A stretch of 64,000 bases of DNA. Source: Deltaproteobacteria bacterium (lineage in GTDB: Bacteria; Desulfobacterota; Desulfobulbia; Desulfobulbales; Desulfurivibrionaceae). Shown one piece after another: positions 35,104 to 44,359 of this stretch (position 1 is the first letter of the stretch; every line of letters starts with the position of its first letter). The notes under the pieces were generated by a model. The model ran no database searches. It saw only the letters and a program-made list of their open reading frames with translations, and had not been told where the DNA came from. The stretch covers positions 18,969 through 82,968 of the forward strand of contig JAPLJH010000067.1 in assembly GCA_026388695.1 (NCBI GenBank). The letters are read 5' to 3'. Position numbers and translations under genes: made by a program.

Positions 35104-36048
35104 GTGGCAGCCAAATACCGCATCATCTTCATGGGCACCCCGGAATTTGCCGTGCCCTCGCTCCAGGCCCTTCTCGACCACGGGGAACAGGTTGTCGCCG
35201 TGGTCTGCCAGCCGGACAAGCCCAAGGGCCGGGGCCGCAAGCTAAGCCCGCCGCCGGTCAAAGAACTGGCCCTAGCCGCGGGCATCCCGGTTCTCCAGCC
35301 CACCAAGGTTCGAACTCCTGACTTTCTCGAAGAGCTCCGCTCCTATCAGCCGGATCTCATGGTGGTGACCGCCTATGGCCGCATCCTGACCGGGCCGGTG
35401 CTCAGCCTGCCGCGCTTAGGCACCATCAACGTGCACGGCTCGCTCCTGCCCAAATACCGGGGCGCGGCGCCGGTCCAGTGGGCGGTGCTCAACGGCGACA
35501 CGGAAACCGGGATCACCATCATGCAGATGGACGAGGGCATGGACACCGGCGACATCCTCCTGCCGGGCCACCTAGCCATCAAAGCCGATGATACCGCAGG
35601 CACCCTGGCCGTGAAGATGGCCGAACTCGGGGGCAGGCTGCTCATCGAGGCCCTGGAACGACTCAAAGCCGGAAACCTCCCCCCGCACAAACAAGACGAA
35701 AGTCTGGTCACCCTGTCGCCCCCGCTTTCCAAGGAATTAAGCGAGATCGACTGGCAGAGGTCGGCCAAGGAAATCAGCTGCCAAATCAGGGGACTAGACC
35801 CATGGCCCATGGCGCACACCACCCTGGAGGGCAAATGGCTGCGCTTTTTTGCCCCGCAGGTGATTACTGGCCCTGTCAGCGAAGCGCCCGGCACCCTGTG
35901 CAGGGCCAACAAAAATGGGCTGATGGTGGCCACGGGCGAAGGGTATCTACGGTTGGGCGAGGTGCAACTTGAGGGCTCCAAACGGATGAGCGCGGACGCC
36001 TTTCTGAGGGGCAGACCGCTCGAAGTGGGGCTGCGGTTTCCCACATGA
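35104..36048 (+). CDS. fmt: Methionyl-tRNA formyltransferase
   Basis: 314 residues beginning at GTG (AGGGGAA about 8 nt upstream). Signature IIFMGTPEFAVPSLQAL, the catalytic NVHGSLLPKYRGAAPVQWA near residue 109 and the LLIEAL region are all present. It formylates Met-tRNAi using 10-formyl-THF. It overlaps the next gene by 4 nt. Confidence 0.95.
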   Translation: MAAKYRIIFMGTPEFAVPSLQALLDHGEQVVAVVCQPDKPKGRGRKLSPPPVKELALAAGIPVLQPTKVRTPDFLEELRSYQPDLMVVTAYGRILTGPVLSLPRLGTINVHGSLLPKYRGAAPVQWAVLNGDTETGITIMQMDEGMDTGDILLPGHLAIKADDTAGTLAVKMAELGGRLLIEALERLKAGNLPPHKQDESLVTLSPPLSKELSEIDWQRSAKEISCQIRGLDPWPMAHTTLEGKWLRFFAPQVITGPVSEAPGTLCRANKNGLMVATGEGYLRLGEVQLEGSKRMSADAFLRGRPLEVGLRFPT

Positions 36049-36791
36049 CCAGATTCCTAAAAAGCCGCATCTTTTACCTTATTCTCATCCTGGCCGCGAT
36101 TGGGGCCATTGCCCTCTATGCGCTCCAGGAGGACAACCTTTTCGGCAGGGTCATTTCCTATCTGCAAAATTCACGGCAACACGGGGAACAGCTCCGGGAG
36201 GCCATCCTGGCCAAGGGCGCCTTCGCGCCGCTTATCTTCATCACCCTCCAGGTTCTTCAGGTGGTTGTCGCGCCCATCCCCGGCGAGGCCAGCGGTATCT
36301 TGGGCGGCTACCTCTTCGGCGCCTTGCCAGCCTTTGTCTATTCCACCATCGGGCTGACCATCGGTTCCTGGCTGGCCTTCATGGTCGGTCGGCTGCTGAG
36401 CGATCTGGTCCGCCGTCGGCTGGAACACACCGCCATCTATAAGCGCTTCAACCATCTGGTCAGCAAGGGAGATTTTGCCATCCCCTTTGTCCTTTTTCTC
36501 CTGCCCGGCTTTCCCAAAGACTCCCTGGCCTATCTGCTGGGCATGAGCCACATGCCGCTACCAGTATTTTTGTTCATCACCGTGGTGGGCCGGATTCCAG
36601 GCACCCTGCTCCTTTCCTTCCAGGGGGCCGAAATCTATCAAGGCGACTATCTAAAGTTCGCACTTCTCCTGGGGGTTTCAGCCCTGATCGCTCTCCCCTA
36701 TGCCTTCTACCACAAACGGATTCTCACTTGGCTCACCCATTACAGCAAGCGCACCTTTCCCGACGATGGTCCAGCAGGAAAAAATGACTAA
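36045..36791 (+). CDS. TVP38/TMEM64 (VTT/DedA-like) membrane protein
   Basis: 248 residues with several transmembrane segments. The VTT signature is VVVAPIPGEASGILGGYLFG near residue 67 and FLLPGFPKDSLAYLLG near 148, and the N-terminal LILILAAIGAIALYAL is a TM helix. Members are proposed to be lipid scramblase-like or small-molecule transporters; the substrate is unknown. Starts in an ATGA overlap with fmt. Confidence 0.85.
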   Translation: MTRFLKSRIFYLILILAAIGAIALYALQEDNLFGRVISYLQNSRQHGEQLREAILAKGAFAPLIFITLQVLQVVVAPIPGEASGILGGYLFGALPAFVYSTIGLTIGSWLAFMVGRLLSDLVRRRLEHTAIYKRFNHLVSKGDFAIPFVLFLLPGFPKDSLAYLLGMSHMPLPVFLFITVVGRIPGTLLLSFQGAEIYQGDYLKFALLLGVSALIALPYAFYHKRILTWLTHYSKRTFPDDGPAGKND

Positions 36792-37977
36792 CCAACACAC
36801 CATCGCCTATATCGACTGTTTCTCCGGAATCAGCGGCGACATGTTCCTTGGCGCTCTGCTCGATGCGGGGCTGCCGGAAGAGGAGTTGCGCAGCCAGCTC
36901 TCCCTACTGGAACTTGAGGGCTACACCCTGACCGTGGGCAAAAAAACCTGCGGGGCCATCGCCGCCACCACCCTCACGGTCAAGACCGCCGAGCACCATC
37001 CGCACCGTTCCTGGGGGAATATCCGGCAGATCATCACCGCAAGCAGACTCGCGGAGCCGATCAAGACAACAGCGCTTGCCATCTTCTCTCTGCTGACCGA
37101 AGCCGAGGCCAAGGTGCATGGCAGGCCGGTGGATGCGGTGCATTTCCATGAGGTGGGCGGGATCGACTCTATCGTTGATATCGTCGGCGCGGCCATAGGC
37201 CTTGCCGCCCTGAACATCACCCACCTGCATTGCGCCCCCCTGCCCATGCCGCGCGGCTGGGTCCAGTGCGCCCACGGCCTGCTGCCTCTACCCGCGCCTG
37301 CGGTCTGCGAGCTGCTGCAAGGGGCACCCACGTATGGAGTTGAGCTGAACCAGGAGCTGGTCACCCCCACCGGTGCCGCCATCGTCAAGGCTTTGGCCAC
37401 CGATTATGGCCCCATGCCAGCCATGACCATGACTGCGGTGGGCTACGGGGCCGGCAGCCAGGAGCTGGCCAACGGCCAACCTAATCTGCTGCGCCTGGTC
37501 CTCGGCACCGCCCTGCCCGTGGTCGAGGCCCAGGAGGTGGAGGTGATCGAAACCCACCTGGACGACTGGTCGCCGGAGACCTTTCCCTATCTCAGCGAAC
37601 GATTGTTTACCCTAAACGCTTTGGATGTGGCCCTGATCCCCATCCAGATGAAAAAGGGACGGCCCGGCTTTCTCCTGCGGGTGATCTGCGACCGGGCCGT
37701 GGCCCTGGCAGCCAAGGAATGCATTCTCAGCGAGACCACGGCCATCGGCCTGCGTTTTCGCACGGAGCAGCGCTGGACCCTGCCCAGGGAGACCGGCACG
37801 GTTTCCACCCGCTGGGGCGAGATAAAAGTAAAGAAGGTGACGACCCCCACTGGGGAGGTGTTGACCCCGGAATACGAGGATTGCAAGCGGGTGGCAATCG
37901 CGCACCATGTCCCGATCAAAGAGGTGTATGCCGAGGTAGGCTGCGCCAAACGTGAAACATTCAAGGGGGAAACGTAA
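36784..37977 (+). CDS. larC: Nickel pincer cofactor biosynthesis protein LarC
   Basis: 397 residues from the ATG at 36784 (AGGA 5 nt upstream), preferred over an in-frame start at 36700 inside the preceding gene. Motifs: AYIDCFSGISGDMFLGALLDAG, DAVHFHEVGGIDSIVDIVG and GRPGFLLRVICD. LarC inserts nickel into the lactate-racemase pincer cofactor precursor. Here it is one continuous reading frame, unlike the split larC1/larC2 of some lactobacilli. No larA, larB or larE is nearby, so its partner enzyme is elsewhere. Confidence 0.88.
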   Translation: MTNQHTIAYIDCFSGISGDMFLGALLDAGLPEEELRSQLSLLELEGYTLTVGKKTCGAIAATTLTVKTAEHHPHRSWGNIRQIITASRLAEPIKTTALAIFSLLTEAEAKVHGRPVDAVHFHEVGGIDSIVDIVGAAIGLAALNITHLHCAPLPMPRGWVQCAHGLLPLPAPAVCELLQGAPTYGVELNQELVTPTGAAIVKALATDYGPMPAMTMTAVGYGAGSQELANGQPNLLRLVLGTALPVVEAQEVEVIETHLDDWSPETFPYLSERLFTLNALDVALIPIQMKKGRPGFLLRVICDRAVALAAKECILSETTAIGLRFRTEQRWTLPRETGTVSTRWGEIKVKKVTTPTGEVLTPEYEDCKRVAIAHHVPIKEVYAEVGCAKRETFKGET

Positions 37978-38433
37978 ATGGATCGTCTGTTCATGGGCAT
38001 TGCCACCGGTTTTGGCGCGGGCTATCTGCCCAAAGCCCCCGGCACCTGGGGATCGCTGGTGGCCCTGCCCCTGCATTTTTTCCTCCGCCAGCTGGCCCCG
38101 AACCACTATGCCCTTGCCCTAACGGGAATCTTCTTCATCGCCGTCATCACCGCCGGGCAAGCGGAAAAAATCCTGGACCGCAAAGACCCTGGGGTGGTGG
38201 TGATCGACGAGATCATCGGCATGCTCATCACCCTGATCGCTGCCCCGAACAACCCGCTGATCTGGCTGCTGGGTTTTTTGATCTTCCGCTTTTTCGACAT
38301 CTTCAAGCCCTTTCCCATCCGCCTCATCGACCAGCGGATCAACGGCGGTATGGGCATCGTCCTCGATGATGTGCTGGCCGGAATTTACAGCCTTATTGTC
38401 CTGCAAATTTTCTGCTATGCTATACTTGGATAG
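37978..38433 (+). CDS. pgpA: Phosphatidylglycerophosphatase A
   Basis: 151 residues with the PgpA pattern: KAPGTWGSLVALPLH near residue 18, DPGVVVIDEIIGML near 67 and FRFFDIFKPFPIRLID near 105, with four hydrophobic segments. It dephosphorylates PGP to phosphatidylglycerol in the inner membrane. The start codon directly follows the larC stop. Confidence 0.92.
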   Translation: MDRLFMGIATGFGAGYLPKAPGTWGSLVALPLHFFLRQLAPNHYALALTGIFFIAVITAGQAEKILDRKDPGVVVIDEIIGMLITLIAAPNNPLIWLLGFLIFRFFDIFKPFPIRLIDQRINGGMGIVLDDVLAGIYSLIVLQIFCYAILG

Positions 38434-38459
38434 AAAAAAACTCCCCGCCTCCGCAGGGA

Positions 38460-38505
38460 CCAGCCCCGTCTAAAGGCTGGCCTCTGGAGGCATTTTATCC
38501 AGAGG
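38460..38505 (+). promoter_or_regulatory. Tandem hairpins covering the RBS of the DUF748 gene
   Basis: CCAGCC (38460-38465) pairs with GGCTGG (38475-38480). CCTCTGGA (38481-38488) pairs with TCCAGAGG (38498-38505). The AGAGG in the second stem is the apparent RBS, 8 nt before the ATG at 38514, so translation may be controlled by opening this hairpin. No known riboswitch class recognised. Confidence 0.5.
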
Positions 38506-38513
38506 CGCGTGCC

Positions 38514-41500
38514 ATGCAAAAAAAACAAACCTCTCCCCATGAGTCCATATTTTTCCGCTTCATTCCTCCGGCCTTTCGCGACCTCTGCCAGCGATTGGCC
38601 GTGGGGCTGGCGGTCCTCGCCGCTGTCTACACCCTGGCCGGATTCCTCCTTGCCCCCTATCTGCTAAAAAGGTTTCTCCCGCAATATGCAGCGGAGCAAC
38701 TGCACGCCAGGTTGACCATGGACGCGCTCCGTATCAACCCCCTCCTCTTTAGATGCGAAATCAAAGGGTTGCGACTGGAGCAAGAGGGCGAAGACGAACC
38801 AGTCCTTGCGGTGGAGCGCCTGTTTGTCGATTTCGAGACAGACAGCCTGTTCCGCCGGGCCTGGACCTTTGCCGATCTGGTCATTGAAAAACCCACCATC
38901 CGCCTCAAGATCGACAGCGATGGCCGCCTCAACCTGGCGCGGCTCAATCCCTCCGGCTCGGCAGAGGCAGAGGAGGCGAACCCTGCCCCGGCTGAACCCC
39001 AACCGCTGCCCCGCCTCTATCTCCAGCACTTCTCCCTGTCCGGCGGCTCGGCCAGCCTTACGGACCAGAGCAAAAAATCGAACTCCCAACCTTTTGCCAT
39101 CGACCCGCTGAACATCGAGCTGGTCAAGATCTCCACCCTGCCAGAACAGCGCGGGGCCTATGCGGTTTCCGCCGCCCTGCCCGAAGGCGGCACCCTTGGC
39201 TGGAAAGGCGACCTGTCACTTGCCCCGATTTTGGCCACTGGCGCCCTTGAGCTTAAAAATTTCAAGCCCGCCACCATCTGGCGCTTTCTCCCGGAGCGGG
39301 TCCATATCGCTCCCCCCCCGGGCACTCTTGCCCTCACGGCAGGCTATCGCTTTGCCTTGCCGGATGGAAAGCCTGCTCTTGAGATGAATCCCGTGACCAT
39401 CTCGCTCGAGGGACTCGCAGTAAAAGCCATGAACGCGGCCCAGCCTATCGTGAAACTCGACACGCTCACCGCCTCGGACGGTCGGATCGATCTGGCCAAG
39501 CACCAAGTGCTGTTCCCCTCCCTCGCTTTGCGTGGCCTTACGGCCACCGCCAACATCGATACCAACGGGCACGGCAACTGGGAAGGCCTTGTCGAGCCAG
39601 ACGAGAACGAAGAACCCACCCCGCCCTGGCAGATCGGGATTGATTCCGTCACCATCGCCGACTCCACCGTGGGATTCAACAACGCCAGCCCCGCCAATCC
39701 CATAACCCTCAACCTGGAACTCGCCAAGCTTTCCCTTGCCAACGCCACAATTGATCTTGCCAAACACAAGGCGTCGGGCAAGCATCTTGCCATATCCGGC
39801 GGCGGGCTTGCCCTGAATCTTGGCCTTGCAGCCCCCGCGAAACCCCTCAAAACGCCAGCCAAAGGACATGAACAGCCCGGGCAAGAATCTCCCTGGAAAA
39901 CCTCCCTGGATCAACTTGAAATAAACGGCTTCAGCTTCGGTGTTACCGACCAGGCCACCAAAATCGCCTACACGTTGCGCGATCTCACGGCCAAGACAAA
40001 AAACATTGGTCACCCCACCCAGCCCATAACCTTCGATCTTAAAACCGGTATCGAACAGGGCGGGGAGGCAGCACTGAGCGGAACCGTCTCCCAGAATGGC
40101 GACCGGATCGAAGCCCAGGCACACCTCGCACGCGTTAGTCTCAAACCGCTGGATGCCCTGGTTGACCGGGATGCCGCCGTTGCCCTGGTTTCCGGCAACC
40201 TTTCGGCGGATATGCACCTGCTCCGCACCCAGGTCGAGCAGCAACAGGGTGCCCTCACCCTCGACGGCGACGCCAGCATCAACGATTTGCTCCTCAAGGA
40301 AGACGACACCGGCGACCGGCTCCTTGCCTGGAAAGAGGCGACGGTCAGCGGGTTTGCCTTAAGCCTCAATCCCGACCGCCTCACCATCCGTGAGGTGCGG
40401 ATGCTGGAGCCGGGGACAAAGATCATCATCTTCAAGGACAAGAGCCTCAATCTTGCCAAACTCCGCAAGCAAAATACCCCGCAACAGCCCAAGCCAGCAG
40501 AGCCATCCGTCAAGGAAAACCAGAAACCCTTCCCTGTGGCCGTAGATCGGGTCCGCCTGGAAAACGGCGTGGTGGATTTTGCCGATTTCAGCCTGGTGCT
40601 GCCCTTTGCCACCCGCATCCATCAGTGCAAGGGCTCGGCCAATTCCATCTCCAGCGAACCGGCAAGCCGGACCGCACTCAAGTTCGACGGCAGAGTGGGG
40701 GAATTCGGCCAGGCCAAGGCGTCTGGCAGCCTGATGCCCTTTGAGCCCAAGCGATTCACCGACATTACGGTACTGTTTCGCAATGTGGCCATGGCGCCCC
40801 TTTCCCCGTATACCGCAACTTTTGCGGGTCGGGCAATCGCCTCGGGCAAACTCAACCTGGATCTTGAGTACAAGATCAAAGACAGCGAACTGGCCGGAAA
40901 AAACTCGGTGGTGATGGAGGACTTCACTCTGGGCGATCGGGTGGAGAGCCCCAACGCCATGAGCCTGCCGCTTGATCTGGCCATTGCCTTGCTCACCGAC
41001 AGCCAGGGAAAGATCGATCTGGCGGTGCCGATCAACGGCAATGTGGACCATCCGGAATTTTCCTACGGTAACGTTGTTCGGCAGGCAATATCCAATCTGC
41101 TCTCCAAGGTGGTGACCGCTCCATTTCGGGCGCTGGCCAGCCTGTTTGGCGGAGGGGCTAAAAATCCGGACGCGGTTTTGTTCGAGCCGGGACAGGCGAG
41201 CCTGACTCCTCCTGAGCAGGAAAAGCTCAAAGAGGTGAGTGGGGTGCTGGACAAGAAAAAACAGCTTCTTCTCACCGTACATGGGGGCTTTGATCCGGCC
41301 TTGGACGGGACTGCGCTCAAGACGGCGCATATTCGCCAGGCGCTGGCGCAAAAACTTGGCGAGAAGATCAAAGCAGACGAAGAACCCGCTCCTGTGGCGT
41401 TTGACAACGGCAAGACCCAACGGGCGCTGGAATCCCTGGCCGGAGACGAGGGGCTAAAAACCGCGCTGACCGAGTACGAAAAGGCCACGGGCAAAAAGGC

Positions 41501-41768
41501 CAAACGGGTGAATCCGGCCTTGGCACTGATTGGAAAAGGCAGTGAGGACCGCGAGTTCTACCAGGCCCTGTTTGCATATCTGATAAAAACCGCGCCATTG
41601 CCCCAACCGGAACTAGAGAGGCTTGCCGACAAAAGAGGGAAGGCAATCGTCCAAGAACTCACAGGCAGGGCCGGAGCGAATACAGACCGAGTCTCCCTTG
41701 GCCCTGCCGTGCAGAGCGAAGAAGAGGACGGGGCCGTACCCGCCAAGCTGGAATTGGGGCTGCGCTAA
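38514..41768 (+). CDS. DUF748 (AsmA-like) envelope protein
   Basis: 1084 residues. A single N-terminal TM segment (about 24-46) is followed by a long beta-rich, low-Cys periplasmic body of AsmA/TamB-like repeats and the DUF748 C-terminal block (FEPGQASLTPPEQEKLKEV, LTVHGGFDPALDGTALK). These proteins span the envelope and are implicated in lipid or LPS transport and outer-membrane integrity in other bacteria. It lies 80 bp after pgpA behind two hairpins and ends convergently with the DoxX gene. Function is inferred from family only. Confidence 0.82.
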   Translation: MQKKQTSPHESIFFRFIPPAFRDLCQRLAVGLAVLAAVYTLAGFLLAPYLLKRFLPQYAAEQLHARLTMDALRINPLLFRCEIKGLRLEQEGEDEPVLAVERLFVDFETDSLFRRAWTFADLVIEKPTIRLKIDSDGRLNLARLNPSGSAEAEEANPAPAEPQPLPRLYLQHFSLSGGSASLTDQSKKSNSQPFAIDPLNIELVKISTLPEQRGAYAVSAALPEGGTLGWKGDLSLAPILATGALELKNFKPATIWRFLPERVHIAPPPGTLALTAGYRFALPDGKPALEMNPVTISLEGLAVKAMNAAQPIVKLDTLTASDGRIDLAKHQVLFPSLALRGLTATANIDTNGHGNWEGLVEPDENEEPTPPWQIGIDSVTIADSTVGFNNASPANPITLNLELAKLSLANATIDLAKHKASGKHLAISGGGLALNLGLAAPAKPLKTPAKGHEQPGQESPWKTSLDQLEINGFSFGVTDQATKIAYTLRDLTAKTKNIGHPTQPITFDLKTGIEQGGEAALSGTVSQNGDRIEAQAHLARVSLKPLDALVDRDAAVALVSGNLSADMHLLRTQVEQQQGALTLDGDASINDLLLKEDDTGDRLLAWKEATVSGFALSLNPDRLTIREVRMLEPGTKIIIFKDKSLNLAKLRKQNTPQQPKPAEPSVKENQKPFPVAVDRVRLENGVVDFADFSLVLPFATRIHQCKGSANSISSEPASRTALKFDGRVGEFGQAKASGSLMPFEPKRFTDITVLFRNVAMAPLSPYTATFAGRAIASGKLNLDLEYKIKDSELAGKNSVVMEDFTLGDRVESPNAMSLPLDLAIALLTDSQGKIDLAVPINGNVDHPEFSYGNVVRQAISNLLSKVVTAPFRALASLFGGGAKNPDAVLFEPGQASLTPPEQEKLKEVSGVLDKKKQLLLTVHGGFDPALDGTALKTAHIRQALAQKLGEKIKADEEPAPVAFDNGKTQRALESLAGDEGLKTALTEYEKATGKKAKRVNPALALIGKGSEDREFYQALFAYLIKTAPLPQPELERLADKRGKAIVQELTGRAGANTDRVSLGPAVQSEEEDGAVPAKLELGLR

Positions 41769-41810
41769 AGGAATCCTGTACAGGGGAAAAGCCCCAACCC
41801 TTGAGAGGTA

Positions 41811-41857
41811 AAAATCTGCGGCCTTGCCCAGGGGAGAAGGGCTGAGCAAGGCCGCAG
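41811..41857 (-). terminator. Terminator of the DoxX-like gene
   Basis: A 12-bp perfect stem (CTGCGGCCTTGC with GCAAGGCCGCAG, loop of 18 nt) followed on the minus strand by a five-T run. Between the convergent DUF748 and DoxX-like genes. Confidence 0.85.
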
Positions 41858-41898
41858 TCGCCCCGACAGGGGAAGAGGGCTGCCGGTGCTGAGGGCGA

Positions 41899-42330
41899 TC
41901 ACTGGGCACGAACCTTTCCCCCAATCATAAAGGCCGCGCTCACCAAAAAGATATTCTTCACGATATATTGCCCTTCCAGGGACAACCCGAAAGGCGGGTG
42001 GGTAAAGCAAACTTCCGGCAGCAGAACCAAGGGCAGCATCGTTCCAGGCAGCTGAAGAAGCAACAGCAAAAGGGCGATGCGGATCAACGGTCGATAAAGC
42101 AGACACAAGCCCACGGCAACCTCCCACCAGCCGAGAACCGGCAAGAAAATCTGCGGGGAAAACCAGTAGACCGTCCGCTTGATCAGCTCCTCCTCCGGGC
42201 TCATGCCCAAAGGCTTCAACACCCCAAACCAAATAAAAATAAAGGCGATGGAGAACCGCATCAGGGGCTGGCAGTACCGGTCCATTCCCCCGGAAATCCT
42301 GATGTCGGCCCGATCAAGCCAGGCGTACAT
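41899..42330 (-). CDS. DoxX/DUF417-like membrane protein
   Basis: 143 residues from the ATG at 42330; GGAGA lies 6 nt upstream. Four hydrophobic segments: PLMRFSIAFIFIWFGVLKP, LPVLGWWEVAVGLCLLY, IALLLLLLQLPGTMLPLVLL and VKNIFLVSAAFMIGG. The order and LPVLGWWEVAVGL match the DoxX/DUF417 family of small membrane proteins, proposed to be quinone- or stress-associated. It overlaps the PilZ gene end by 17 bp. Function unknown. Confidence 0.75.
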   Translation of the reverse strand: MYAWLDRADIRISGGMDRYCQPLMRFSIAFIFIWFGVLKPLGMSPEEELIKRTVYWFSPQIFLPVLGWWEVAVGLCLLYRPLIRIALLLLLLQLPGTMLPLVLLPEVCFTHPPFGLSLEGQYIVKNIFLVSAAFMIGGKVRAQ

Positions 42331-42916
42331 CTGCATTCTCCATTGCCCGCGCTTTTCTGTCCAGAGAAGCCCGTCCGGCAGAGACGTAGACAGATTTATA
42401 TTCCGTGTACCGTGTGTCGTAGGAACATTGCGGGATGTGGGCATTGTTCAGGATAAAACTTTCCAGTTGCCTGATCTGAGTCTCGGTAAGCTCGCCAAAA
42501 CGGATCCACCTTTCCATGACGAAATAATCGCTTGAAAAAAACCGGCAACTCACAGCATCGGCTATGATTTCGAAGGGAATGCCCTGGATGTGCTGACCGC
42601 TATAAGTAAAAAGTATCCCTTCCGGCGGCAGTTCTTCCGGCGGCTGGTTGTCGGCAATGTATGAAAACGACACGCCTCCCATGCTGATGTCGAGCACCCG
42701 GCCAACCCCCTGGTGAAACACGTACATTTCCTGGCGTGGGGTAAACCGGGGGAATTTCCCATGGTGTTCGCCCGGCGCATTGCTGGATCGTGCATGCTTG
42801 CCGCCTCCGGTATCGAGCCAATTCCCTGACCGGTCCCCCAAAGTTTCTCCGCTTCTGAGCGGAAAGGCATTGCGGACAGGGGCGATTCTGCAGATAGCAT
42901 CTTCCGACTTTCCCAT
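42314..42916 (-). CDS. PilZ-domain-like protein
   Basis: 200 residues behind AAGGAG. The central region PRFTPRQEMYVFHQGVGRVLDISMGGVSF resembles a PilZ domain (the (D/N)xSxxG box is present as DISMGG; the RxxxR motif is altered, F-T-P-R-Q). The rest is low in known motifs. PilZ domains bind cyclic di-GMP; the loss of the arginine pair makes binding doubtful. It diverges from the LysR gene at 43092. Confidence 0.72.
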   Translation of the reverse strand: MGKSEDAICRIAPVRNAFPLRSGETLGDRSGNWLDTGGGKHARSSNAPGEHHGKFPRFTPRQEMYVFHQGVGRVLDISMGGVSFSYIADNQPPEELPPEGILFTYSGQHIQGIPFEIIADAVSCRFFSSDYFVMERWIRFGELTETQIRQLESFILNNAHIPQCSYDTRYTEYKSVYVSAGRASLDRKARAMENADVRLA

Positions 42917-43091
42917 GGCATTTCTCCTTTTTGCTGACGTATTTTCGTGGCTCGATCAGGCGACAGTAGAAACAATGTAACGGCACTCAATGATAAATAA
43001 AAATGAATAATATAAATGTTTATTGCAAATTTAACTTATGTTACCATCAAAGAAAAAGGCGCTCCAATCACCATCATGCGAGGAATTCTCG

Positions 43092-44066
43092 ATGAGCATC
43101 ACCCTGAGGCAACTGGAAATCTTTGTCGCGGTAGCCGAAACCCAGCAGGTGACCAAGGCAAGCGAAAAGCTGTTCCTGACCCAATCGGCAGTGAGCATGG
43201 CCCTCAACGAATTGCAGAATCAATTGGGCGGCCCTCTTTTTGACCGGCGGGGCCGAGCCCTGTTGATCAATGACCGTGGCCGCTATCTTCTACCGTTTGC
43301 CAAGGAGATCCTCTGCCAGATCAACAATATCGAGACCCTGATGACCGAGAAAAAAGACAAGGTTGTCGGCGCCCTCAAAATCGTGGCCAGTTCCACGGTC
43401 GGCAATTATGTTCTGCCTTATCTGATCGGGGCCTTCAAGCACATGCATCCCTCTGTTTCCATCGATATGGAGGTCTGCAACACCAGCCATGCCGAGGAAC
43501 TCATCGTGGACGGCAGCATGGATCTCGGTTTTGTGGAGGGCGAGGTCAGCAATGACCAGATTGCCACGATCCCCTGGCTCCAGGATGAGCTGATGGTGAT
43601 CGCCAGTCCGGGCAGCGAAATAGGCGGCCAAAAGACCTTCCGGGTGCCGGAGGATCTGGAGAGATGCGAGTGGGTCATGCGGGAAAAGGGCTCGGGTACG
43701 GCTCAAATCTTCAAGAAAAAACTGGGCCGCCACGTAACCGGACTCAAGGTGGTCATGGAACTGGGCCACACCGAGGCCATCAAAAAAGCGGTGGAATCCA
43801 ACGCCGGGGTTGCCTGCCTCTCAAAACTGGCCGTCTGTCGGGAAGTGGATCAGGGATGGCTGGCAGGGTTGCCCGTGGAGGGCGTTGACATGAAACGAAC
43901 CCTACAGATCATTCAATACAAGAAAAAGGCCACCACCAACCTGATGGAGGAATTCATCAACTTCTGCGCCCTGCTCAACGAGTGCAGCCAGGGCTGCGCC
44001 TGCTTGTCCTCGCCCTGGAAGCTTCAGGATCTGTTGGCGAAATCCTGCCAGCAGCCGGGGGCATAA
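43092..44066 (+). CDS. LysR-family transcriptional regulator
   Basis: 324 residues from the ATG at 43092 (AGGA about 8 nt upstream; an earlier in-frame ATG at 43038 lacks an RBS). The HTH is ITLRQLEIFVAVAETQQVTKASEKLFLTQ-type (residues 3-60); the effector domain contains VVGALKIVASSTVGNYVLPYLIG and GSMDLGFVEGEV. Close to the CysL/CbbR subgroup by pattern. The C-terminus has a Cys pair (CSQGCAC). Its target is likely the divergent PilZ-DoxX genes or its own promoter; not shown. Confidence 0.85.
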   Translation: MSITLRQLEIFVAVAETQQVTKASEKLFLTQSAVSMALNELQNQLGGPLFDRRGRALLINDRGRYLLPFAKEILCQINNIETLMTEKKDKVVGALKIVASSTVGNYVLPYLIGAFKHMHPSVSIDMEVCNTSHAEELIVDGSMDLGFVEGEVSNDQIATIPWLQDELMVIASPGSEIGGQKTFRVPEDLERCEWVMREKGSGTAQIFKKKLGRHVTGLKVVMELGHTEAIKKAVESNAGVACLSKLAVCREVDQGWLAGLPVEGVDMKRTLQIIQYKKKATTNLMEEFINFCALLNECSQGCACLSSPWKLQDLLAKSCQQPGA

Positions 44067-44124
44067 GGGGCTGATTTCTCTCCTCGTGTTTAACCTTGAC
44101 ACCGGCAGACAAGATATACATACT

Positions 44125-44143
44125 AATGCATATAAATAATGCA
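44125..44143 (+). promoter_or_regulatory. Repeated AATGCA half-sites before vapB
   Basis: AATGCA occurs at 44125-44130 and 44138-44143, 13 bp apart, within an AT-rich stretch just upstream of GAGGAG and the vapB ATG. The position fits an autoregulatory operator. Confidence 0.4.
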
Positions 44144-44160
44144 CACTGAGGAGGCCGTCC

Positions 44161-44358
44161 ATGAGAACAACGCTCAATATCGAAGATACCTTGCTGGAAA
44201 AAGCTGCAAAATTAACTGGCGTTAAAGAAAAGACCTCTCTTGTCAAACTCGGATTGCAGGCGCTCATCGCCAAGGAAAGCGCAAAAAGACTTGCCACATT
44301 GGGGGGAACTGAAAAAAATCTGGAAATGATCCCGCGAAGAAAATCCGAGGAATCATGA
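44161..44358 (+). CDS. vapB: VapB-type antitoxin
   Basis: 65 residues of the ribbon-helix-helix type: MRTTLNIEDTLLEKAAKLTG followed by KTSLVKLGLQALIAKESAKRLA. The C-terminal tail (RRKSEES) is short. It sits 1 bp before a PIN toxin gene, RBS GAGGAGG. Confidence 0.87.
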   Translation: MRTTLNIEDTLLEKAAKLTGVKEKTSLVKLGLQALIAKESAKRLATLGGTEKNLEMIPRRKSEES

Positions 44359-44359
44359 T

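Noticed and set aside
36700..36783. Earlier start of larC
   Set aside because: It lies inside the TVP38 gene and lacks homology; the RBS supports 36784.
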